DNA of 39,367 nt, from assembly GCA_913019965.1 (NCBI GenBank), contig CAJVZR010000036.1:1-39367 (forward strand). The letters run 5' to 3'. A program made the position numbers and the translations under genes. This DNA is from an uncultured Oleispira sp. (GTDB lineage Bacteria > Pseudomonadota > Gammaproteobacteria > Pseudomonadales > Oceanobacteraceae). The notes under the pieces were generated by a model, which saw only the letters and a list, made by a program, of their open reading frames with translations, had not been told where the DNA came from and made no database searches. Positions 33,920 to 39,367 of the stretch are shown here, piece after piece (position 1 is the stretch's first letter; each line of letters begins with the position of its first letter).

Positions 33920-34693
33920 ATGAACAAAGTAGCACTCTCCTCATGCTTACTCACCAGCTTGCTTTCTATCGCTGCAACAGGCCAAACCGCTGAAACCAAT
34001 ACGACATCTGATACTCAAGCGCCAGCAGTACCACCACAAGCACAATGGTCTGGTAGCTCTGAACTGGGTTTCATTCAGACCAGCGGTAATAGTGATACCC
34101 AAAGCTTTAACGGTAAATTCAATATTGTCCGAGACTTACAGCCATTAAAAACGGCATTCAAAGTAGAAGCCCTCACCAGTGAAGAAAGTGGTGATCCATC
34201 AAAAGAAAAATATCTATCAGAATTTAAGCTCGATTATTCATTAGGTGAATTCGACTATTTTACTTCACTATTATCCTATGAAGACGATCGCTTTAGTGGT
34301 TATCAATACCAAAGTACTGTATCACTGGGTTATGGTTATCGTGCTTGGAATGATGAACAAGGAAAGCTTGATCTAGAAGTCGGTCCAGGTTATCGACGTA
34401 ACGCTTTAGAAACTCGTAATGAACATGATGAAAAAATTGAAGAAGAAGCTGTTGGCCGCTTCAGCCTAAACCTCGAAGTTAAAATTGGCGAAGGCGCAAA
34501 ATTCACCGAGGTGATTACCATTGAAGGTGGCGATTCAAACGTCGTATATAAGTCGGATATGGGCTTACAAAGTACTCTTGTTGGTACTCTAGCAATGAAG
34601 ATTAACTATCAAGTGAAGCATACTGACGAAGTTCCTGAAGGTACAAAAAATACCGATTCACTCGTTGGCGTAACATTAGTTTATAGCTTCTAA
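33920..34693 (+). CDS. DUF481 outer-membrane protein (YdiY-like)
   Basis: A 257-residue predicted outer-membrane beta-barrel protein. ATG at 33920 (MNKVALSSCLLTSLLSIAATGQ) is preferred: it gives a signal peptide with cleavage near ATGQTA-ET and has GGAG 7 nt upstream; a longer frame from 33884 adds 12 residues and buries the signal. The body (SSELGFIQTSGNSDTQSFNGKFNI ... GYGYRAW ... EVGPGYRRN ... VGVTLVYSF) has alternating strands and an aromatic final strand (YSF), typical of DUF481 'salt-induced' proteins. Function unknown. It stands alone upstream of the YqaA-like gene. Confidence 0.85.
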   Translation: MNKVALSSCLLTSLLSIAATGQTAETNTTSDTQAPAVPPQAQWSGSSELGFIQTSGNSDTQSFNGKFNIVRDLQPLKTAFKVEALTSEESGDPSKEKYLSEFKLDYSLGEFDYFTSLLSYEDDRFSGYQYQSTVSLGYGYRAWNDEQGKLDLEVGPGYRRNALETRNEHDEKIEEEAVGRFSLNLEVKIGEGAKFTEVITIEGGDSNVVYKSDMGLQSTLVGTLAMKINYQVKHTDEVPEGTKNTDSLVGVTLVYSF

Positions 34694-34719
34694 CTTTTTA
34701 TCGGTATCTATAAGAGCTC

Positions 34720-35136
34720 ATGGAACTTATTGGCTTATTCTTCTCAGCATTGATTGCCGCCACATTATTTCCAATGGGCTCAGAAATTGTTTTATTAGCG
34801 CTCTTAGACCAAGGCCATAATGCAATCGCTCTTTGGCTTGTGGCGACACTGGGCAATAGCCTAGGCAGCTGCATAAATTATGCGCTCGGGTATGGCGCTA
34901 GCCGCTATATCGAACAAAAATATCAAGATACTCGTTCATGGGCACAAGCCCAAAGCCTTTACAATCGTTATGGTTACTGGAGTTTGTTATTAGCTTGGAT
35001 GCCGATTATCGGCGACCCCATAACGTTAGTGGCCGGCTTAGCGAAAACACGTTTCAGTTTATTTATACTGCTGGTCATAATAGGGAAAGGAGGGCGCTAT
35101 GCTCTTTTGATAGCGCTGGCCCAAGCGGCAGGATGA
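34720..35136 (+). CDS. YqaA-like (DedA/SNARE-associated) membrane protein
   Basis: A 138-residue inner-membrane protein of the YqaA/VTT group. Segments: LIGLFFSALIAATLFPMGSEIVLLALL (about 3-29), ALWLVATLGNSLGSCINYALGYGA (about 37-60), a soluble stretch, YGYWSLLLAWMPIIGDPITLVAGLAK (about 85-110) with the conserved Pro-Gly-Asp pattern, and a C-terminal helix. Related DedA proteins are lipid flippases or affect membrane potential. The YqaA role is not established. It is 26 nt downstream of the DUF481 gene, so likely cotranscribed; its stop is close to the convergent LTxxQ-protein gene. Confidence 0.85.
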   Translation: MELIGLFFSALIAATLFPMGSEIVLLALLDQGHNAIALWLVATLGNSLGSCINYALGYGASRYIEQKYQDTRSWAQAQSLYNRYGYWSLLLAWMPIIGDPITLVAGLAKTRFSLFILLVIIGKGGRYALLIALAQAAG

Positions 35137-35163
35137 TCAAGCAACTATGATTGCCCGATAACT

Positions 35164-35736
35164 TTATGCTAGAGATTGAATGCGGTTTTGCTTAATGATC
35201 TGCCATCGAGCAAGTTGATCTCGAGACAGTAACGCAGGCATCATTTGATCAAGTTGATCGAATAACTGTTGGCGGTCACTTGCACTAGGAATATCCCACT
35301 GCATTAATTGATTTTTAATCGGTGTTAATTTTTTAACCAGCGCTTGCTGTAAATTAATATTCTGCTCCGCTGTTAACGATAACTTCTTGGTTAAGCGATC
35401 CAGTTTTTTCGCCATTCGCTTTTCCATCTTCTCTATCAACAAATTACCCGCTTTAAGATTTTGTTCTTCAGTTAAAACCGTTTGTAACTTAACAACCAGA
35501 GTTTCGCGTAGGACCGAATATTGCTGAGACTTTTCAGCTTTATTAAAAGGAGATTTTCTGACTAATTGGAACTGATCCCTATAATCATCGCGAATAGTTT
35601 GAACCAATTCTTCTTGATTGTCCGTTAAGTTAAGCTGATCCCAATCAACGATTTGGCCATGCTGGCCTTGCGTCGCCATAACGACCGATGTGATACCGAT
35701 GGCCAGCATTAAAGTAATAATTATATTTTTCATCAT
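35164..35736 (-). CDS. Periplasmic Spy/CpxP-like LTxxQ protein
   Basis: A 190-residue exported helical protein. Signal peptide about 1-21 (MMKNIIITLMLAIGITSVVMA). The mature part is all-alpha with several LTxxQ-type motifs (LNLTDNQ, VLTEEQ, LSLTAEQ), the mark of the Spy/CpxP family of periplasmic stress chaperones or sensors. The Lys/Arg-rich middle helix (KMEKRMAKKLDRLTKK) is consistent with that fold. No cpx-type kinase or regulator is next to it, so its regulation is unknown. It is convergent with the YqaA-like gene (27 nt) and divergent from the Smr gene. Distant similarity only; function inferred. Confidence 0.6.
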   Translation of the reverse strand: MMKNIIITLMLAIGITSVVMATQGQHGQIVDWDQLNLTDNQEELVQTIRDDYRDQFQLVRKSPFNKAEKSQQYSVLRETLVVKLQTVLTEEQNLKAGNLLIEKMEKRMAKKLDRLTKKLSLTAEQNINLQQALVKKLTPIKNQLMQWDIPSASDRQQLFDQLDQMMPALLSRDQLARWQIIKQNRIQSLA

Positions 35737-35860
35737 CCAACTTCTTATTGTTATTTAGTTGTTCTATATGGATAGACAACCAATATAGACTTTCGTTGAT
35801 ATAAATACGTCATAAAAAAGTAAAGAAGAGTCAGTATTAACGAGCCCGTGTGCAAGATGT

Positions 35861-35866
35861 TATACT
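35861..35866 (+). promoter_or_regulatory. Candidate extended -10 promoter of the Smr gene
   Basis: TGTTATACT gives an extended -10 (TG-N-TATACT, hexamer 35861-35866); a weak TTAACG lies 18 nt upstream (35837-35842). It is about 43 nt before the Smr ATG. Confidence 0.4.
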
Positions 35867-35908
35867 AATACGCTTATGTACATCGCAAGATATTAGTAGC
35901 AGACAGTT

Positions 35909-36493
35909 ATGACAGACGATGATGACTTCTTCCTGCAAGAAATGCAGGGAGTAAAAAAGATCCAGCAAGCTAAAAAAGCTGACCTTGCTAAACCGCATAA
36001 AGCGACAGAAGCGCATAAGCTACGCCAGCAAGCGGCGACTCGCGAGCAGATTAGCGCAGACCCTAATCACCTGCAACATTATGAAGTTGAGCGCGTGCAG
36101 CCACATGACGTACTTGGTTTTAAATGCCATGGTATTCAAGATGGTGTCTTTCGCAAATTACGCCAAGGTAAATACCCGATTGATGCTCGTTTAGACCTCC
36201 ATCGCATGACCATTGAGAAAGCCCGCGAAATGGTTTTCAGCTTTATCAGCGATTGCATGAAATACGATTTACGCACCGTACTCATTTTACCGGGTAAAGG
36301 CGATCGTAATGTTGAAGACCCCGCGTTATTAAAGAGCTACCTTATCCACTGGCTTCCCCAGCTAGAAGATGTGATGGCCTACCATACTGCTCAGCCTAAG
36401 GATGGCGGCGCGGGTGCTATGTACGTTTTATTACGTAAAAGTGAACGTAAAAAGCAGCAAGCACGAGAACAGTTCAGCAAAGGGCGTTATTAG
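35909..36493 (+). CDS. smrA: Smr-domain protein (SmrA-like)
   Basis: A 194-residue cytosolic protein with an N-terminal charged region and a C-terminal Smr domain (about 90-180). Its motifs are RLDLHRMTIEKAREMV (DLHG-type), TVLILPGKGDRN (GKG motif) and AYHTAQPKDGGAGAMYVLLRK. Stand-alone Smr proteins of the E. coli SmrA/SmrB type nick DNA or cleave RNA; SmrB cuts mRNA at collided ribosomes. The arrangement with a short N-terminus fits SmrA or a close relative. The C-terminal basic tail (KSERKKQQAREQF) could bind nucleic acid. Its stop lies in the loop of a terminator hairpin. Confidence 0.85.
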   Translation: MTDDDDFFLQEMQGVKKIQQAKKADLAKPHKATEAHKLRQQAATREQISADPNHLQHYEVERVQPHDVLGFKCHGIQDGVFRKLRQGKYPIDARLDLHRMTIEKAREMVFSFISDCMKYDLRTVLILPGKGDRNVEDPALLKSYLIHWLPQLEDVMAYHTAQPKDGGAGAMYVLLRKSERKKQQAREQFSKGRY

Positions 36494-36507
36494 CGCCCTT
36501 ATTATTA
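36480..36507 (+). terminator. Terminator overlapping the Smr stop codon
   Basis: AAGGGCG (36480-36486) and CGCCCTT (36494-36500) form a 7-bp stem with the TAG stop in the loop, followed by ATTATTA. The U-tract is moderate. Confidence 0.6.
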
Positions 36508-36613
36508 GATTGTAAAATTCCATCAAAATCTCTCCTCTAAACCAGTAACGACTGGCTTCATTTTCGCATTAATCATATTATTCCGCCTTTAACCTTAACC
36601 CGTTGGCGATACT

Positions 36614-36835
36614 ATGCTTAAAGCAATCCTAATTCTTTCCCTAGCCTTAACCACCATGGCGTGTGCAAATAAAAGCATACCTAAAGACATGCTCAATAAA
36701 GACTTATTAAAGGAAGCTCAGCCTCTATATAAAATGTGCTTAGCCGATTACAAAAAAACTATGTCTGACGATGAAGCCAAGAAAGCCTGCACAGAAAAGC
36801 TTAAAAACAGTTACGAAAAAGTTACGAAAAGTTAA
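36614..36835 (+). CDS. Small putative lipoprotein
   Basis: A 73-residue protein I cannot assign. The N-terminal signal (MLKAILILSLALTTMAC) ends in TMAC: an acceptable but not ideal lipobox with Cys17. The mature part is short, Lys-rich and helical with a Cys pair (MCLADYK ... KKACTEKLKNSY). The pattern suggests a small outer- or inner-membrane lipoprotein. It lies between the Smr terminator and the HAD gene. Its reality rests on the coherent signal peptide and mature helix. Confidence 0.6.
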   Translation: MLKAILILSLALTTMACANKSIPKDMLNKDLLKEAQPLYKMCLADYKKTMSDDEAKKACTEKLKNSYEKVTKS

Positions 36836-36892
36836 TTAGCACAGCAAAAAAATACAAAGTGCTGACTATACTGGTGGGTAGGAGGATCCTTT

Positions 36893-37639
36893 ATGCCCTT
36901 ACCCTACCAGGCTCTTTTTTTTGATCTCAGCGGTGTATTATTTGAAGGCCAGCAAGTAATCTCTGGTGCCAGTGACATTGTTCAATACGCAAGAGATACG
37001 GGGCTTACATTAAGATTCGTCACCAATACTGCCTCTAAGTGCCAGCAACAAGTTATCGACCAGCTTGCAGGATTCAACATCCCAATCGACCCAAGTGAAC
37101 TGTTCAGTGCTCCTCAAGCCGCGAAATCCTACATTCAAGCACGTAACTTACGGCCTTACTGTATTATCAATGATGCATTAGCGACAGATTTCTCCGACAT
37201 AGCACAAGATAATCCGAATTGTGTACTTATAGGTGAAAGCAAAGATAAATTAAACTTTGCCAACCTCAACAAAGCCTTTTTACTTTGCCGGCAAGGATTA
37301 CCACTCATCGCCATAGGGAAGAATAAATATTACAAATCAGCAGAGGGATTGTGCTTAGAAGCGGGTGCCTTTATCCATGGTTTAGAATGGGCCAGCGGCC
37401 AGCCCGCAATCATCATGGGCAAACCTTCTACCGAGTTTTTTAAGCAGGTAGTCGCTTCAACTCCCTTTAAAGCTGAGCAGTGCTTAATGATAGGGGATGA
37501 TATTCAAGGTGATGTCATTGCCGCGACGCAAGCAGGGCTAAATGCCTGCTTAGTGAAAACGGGGAAATTTCAAACAAGCGATGTCGAACAATTACCGGAA
37601 CATGCCTTATTAATCGACTCCATCGCCGATCTCTACTGA
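36893..37639 (+). CDS. HAD-IIA phosphatase, LHPP-like
   Basis: A 248-residue HAD-superfamily hydrolase of class IIA. Motif I is FFDLSGVLFEG: D followed by L-S instead of the usual D-x-D, the DxSG form seen in LHPP (phospholysine/phosphohistidine/pyrophosphate phosphatase). Motif II is VTNTASK, the Lys appears in GKPSTEFFK, and motif IV is MIGDDIQGDVIAATQAG. A cap domain is inserted between motifs II and III, as in class IIA. It should hydrolyse phosphate esters or phosphoramidates; the true substrate is unknown. A strong AGGAGG lies 8 nt before the ATG. Confidence 0.85.
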   Translation: MPLPYQALFFDLSGVLFEGQQVISGASDIVQYARDTGLTLRFVTNTASKCQQQVIDQLAGFNIPIDPSELFSAPQAAKSYIQARNLRPYCIINDALATDFSDIAQDNPNCVLIGESKDKLNFANLNKAFLLCRQGLPLIAIGKNKYYKSAEGLCLEAGAFIHGLEWASGQPAIIMGKPSTEFFKQVVASTPFKAEQCLMIGDDIQGDVIAATQAGLNACLVKTGKFQTSDVEQLPEHALLIDSIADLY

Positions 37640-37700
37640 CAGCTTCTGTCATAACTTATCCATACACTGGCCTAACATTCATTTTATAAAGGCCAAAAAA

Positions 37701-38123
37701 TTGAAATTAACTAGCTTATTCACAACCCTATTCTTCTCGCTTTTAATAATTGCATTTTCACTTAATGCAAAGGCAGGCTCTAGCAGTCAAACAACGATCG
37801 CGACTGAAGTTGTTATTTTCGAAGCACGCGATACTGTTACCAATGATACGCTTTTAGCTGCCGCAAAAGCTATGGAGAAAACAATTCAATCATGGGACGG
37901 GTTTATTAATCGTGAACTGGTTGAAATAGGTAACGGCAAGTGGATTGATATTGTTCATTGGCAAGACATGGCTTCGGCACAAGCGGCTCAAGAAAAAGCC
38001 ATGCACAGTGAAATTTGTTTCACTTTCTTTTCGTTAATCAAAGAAGACAATATGCAGATGTTTCATGGGGATCAAAAGTTGATGCAGTTGCAGAAAGGTA
38101 GCTTATTAGGAAATATTCAGTAA
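37701..38123 (+). CDS. Secreted antibiotic-biosynthesis-monooxygenase-like protein
   Basis: A 140-residue exported protein starting at TTG 37701 with AAAGG about 8 nt upstream. Signal peptide about 1-25 (SLLIIAFSLNAKA). The remainder (TEVVIFEARDTVTNDTLLAAAKAMEKTIQSW ... REL ... WIDIVHWQDMASAQAAQEKAM) fits a ferredoxin-like ABM/dimeric alpha-beta barrel domain. Such domains bind heme, quinones or small substrates. Periplasmic location is unusual for this fold, so binding or sequestration is possible. Similarity is by pattern, not firm. Followed by a bidirectional terminator. Confidence 0.55.
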   Translation: MKLTSLFTTLFFSLLIIAFSLNAKAGSSSQTTIATEVVIFEARDTVTNDTLLAAAKAMEKTIQSWDGFINRELVEIGNGKWIDIVHWQDMASAQAAQEKAMHSEICFTFFSLIKEDNMQMFHGDQKLMQLQKGSLLGNIQ

Positions 38124-38143
38124 AGATATATCTACTTCGCTTT

Positions 38144-38186
38144 AAGGACAAAATAAGAAGGGTTACCCTGCTGTTTTTGTCCTTTT
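38144..38186. terminator. Bidirectional terminator, ABM-like/LRR genes
   Basis: AAGGACAAAA (38144-38153) and TTTTGTCCTT (38175-38184) pair over 10 bp, with an inner GGG-TTA-CCC hairpin in the loop; T-runs border both sides (TTTT after 38184; TTAAAG on the minus strand). It serves the converging genes on both sides. Confidence 0.65.
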
Positions 38187-38194
38187 ATCAGCAG

Positions 38195-39367
38195 TTACTC
38201 ATCAAATATTAGGTTCTCATATTCTTGTTTAAGCTGCATTAATTCAGCCTTAGCATTTTCTGTAAATGGATTATCTTCCAGGTTTATTTCTGCTGATTTA
38301 TCCTTAATCGCTCTTATACCGACAGGCACAGATTTTAGTTTATTATAATTTAGATCAAGAGAAGTCAGGTTTTTGTTATTAGAGACATCGATAAATTCGA
38401 TTTCGTTACCCCACAGACTTAAATTTGTTAATTTTTTATTATTAATTATAGAAAGTGATTTAAGTGGAGAAGACAACATCACAATCCATTCAAGATTCAT
38501 GTTATTTGAAACATCAAGACTCTCTATCTTGCTATAAGAAGAAATTATAGCTTTCAAATTTGGTAATCTAGAAAGATCAATTGACTCTAATTTAAATGAC
38601 ATAAACCCAATAATTTCGAGTTTAGCTAAAGAATTTAATTTTATATTTTCAAGATTAAGCGAAAAAATAGCTAACGTTTTTAAATTAACAAATTCACTAA
38701 CATCAATAGTTTTTTCTTCATAACCCGATATAGTCAGGTTTGTTAATTCATTTAATCCTGAGATATCAATATTGGCAACTTCAATATCAAGCTCTTCCAG
38801 TAGTACATTCTTAGTTAAATCAATATTGTTCAACTTAGATCCATCATCATTCGAATAGCCATTTCCTGTACTTAGCTCTAGCTTTTTCAAAAAAACAAAT
38901 TCTTCAATTCCATCTGCGTTATCTAAATCTTCGAGTAAACAATCAGAGTTAGAACTAGAAAAAGTAGTTTCGTCAGACATAAACTCGAGCTCTAAACCAC
39001 CATCACACAATCGAGAGAAATCATAAACATACCTACAATCCAGCTCAACGACCTCATCAACCCAACTTGATCCTTGCTCTTCTATACATGCGCGTAAGAA
39101 ACCATTAGTAACTGAGTTCAATGCTAATTGCGTAGCTGTGCGAGTAATACATGAGATAGCAATCGACTCTATCTTAACGGTTCCATCGTGTACTGGACTC
39201 GAGACTATACACAGTTCATCCGCTAGATTTGATTCAGCCAATAAGGTAAATTTTTCTCCATAGGCAATATCAAATAGAAACTCTTGATCGCTGCTTAGCA
39301 TAACCTGCTGATCATTTAATATTAACGTGATATCACCACGCACATTTTTAATGTCTCCAGCAATGCG
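38195..39367 (-). CDS. Leucine-rich-repeat protein (partial, 5' end outside)
   Basis: The frame remains open to the window edge (RIAGDIKN precedes the GTG at 39343), so the N-terminus is missing; 390 residues are visible. The first ~140 are Cys-containing and non-repetitive. The rest carries leucine-rich repeats of about 20-24 residues with the pattern IDVSxxxNLxxLxLxxNxL, such as FIDVSNNKNLTSLDLNYNKL, IDLSRLPNLKAI and ISGLNELTNLTISG. The C-terminus returns to charged helix. Bacterial LRR proteins are often surface-exposed or secreted ligand binders. The gene looks distinctly more AT-rich than its neighbours, suggesting recent acquisition. Confidence 0.75.
   Translation of the reverse strand, partial: RIAGDIKNVRGDITLILNDQQVMLSSDQEFLFDIAYGEKFTLLAESNLADELCIVSSPVHDGTVKIESIAISCITRTATQLALNSVTNGFLRACIEEQGSSWVDEVVELDCRYVYDFSRLCDGGLELEFMSDETTFSSSNSDCLLEDLDNADGIEEFVFLKKLELSTGNGYSNDDGSKLNNIDLTKNVLLEELDIEVANIDISGLNELTNLTISGYEEKTIDVSEFVNLKTLAIFSLNLENIKLNSLAKLEIIGFMSFKLESIDLSRLPNLKAIISSYSKIESLDVSNNMNLEWIVMLSSPLKSLSIINNKKLTNLSLWGNEIEFIDVSNNKNLTSLDLNYNKLKSVPVGIRAIKDKSAEINLEDNPFTENAKAELMQLKQEYENLIFDE

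Overview
The window reads as a chromosomal segment of a marine-type gammaproteobacterium. Gene content and order follow Pseudomonas closely: orn, rsgA, motB/motA, HDOD gene, rhdA, psd, and later aminotransferase, dksA, gluQ, cbrX-cbrA-cbrB, pcnB, folK, panB, panC, panD, pgi. Base composition looks mid-range (not computed) and codon choice is more AT-rich than in Pseudomonas. An Oceanospirillales-like relative (Oleispira, Bermanella or Thalassolituus type) is my inference. No phage, IS transposase, CRISPR array, rRNA or tRNA gene was seen.

Layout. 1-1.35 kb: the end of a LOG-family gene and a convergent Xre/RES toxin-antitoxin pair with a palindromic promoter-operator. 1.39-8.6 kb: orn, rsgA, flagellar stator motAB, an HDOD protein, rhodanese and phosphatidylserine decarboxylase. 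8.7-14 kb: a periplasmic solute-binding protein, a BtuCD/FecCD-type ABC pair, a Rieske protein, a small acidic membrane protein, sfsA and an aminotransferase. 14.1-20.15 kb: dksA, gluQ and the cbrX-cbrA-cbrB carbon/nitrogen-balance two-component operon; cbrX is a 58-residue membrane protein. 20.15-21.64 kb: a 1.5-kb gap without protein genes. 21.6-27.6 kb: pcnB, folK, panB, panC, panD, pgi. 27.8-38.1 kb: a chemoreceptor, mtnA, a thiolase, a Mpo1-like protein, a MATE pump, envelope proteins, an Smr protein, an LHPP-like HAD phosphatase and small secreted proteins. The right edge cuts an AT-rich leucine-rich-repeat gene.

The main discovery is in the 1.5-kb gap. In Pseudomonas the same place holds crcZ, the sigma-54/CbrB-driven RNA that sequesters Hfq/Crc and relieves catabolite repression. 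Here there appear to be two such RNAs in tandem. Each has a sigma-54 promoter (GG-N10-GC), a perfect IHF consensus exactly 33 nt upstream of the promoter GG, and upstream GTAACA/TGTTAC sites. Together they carry nine A-rich AAnAAnAA-type tracts, most of them in the loops of hairpins. A 192-bp imperfect palindromic element lies between them. The same half-site dyad lies upstream of cbrX, and an A-rich Hfq/Crc-like tract sits just ahead of the Mpo1-like gene. This suggests a complete circuit: CbrA senses, CbrB with sigma-54 and IHF switches on two decoy RNAs, and Hfq (with or without Crc) is titrated from target mRNAs. The RNAs, their starts and their regulators are inferred from sequence only.
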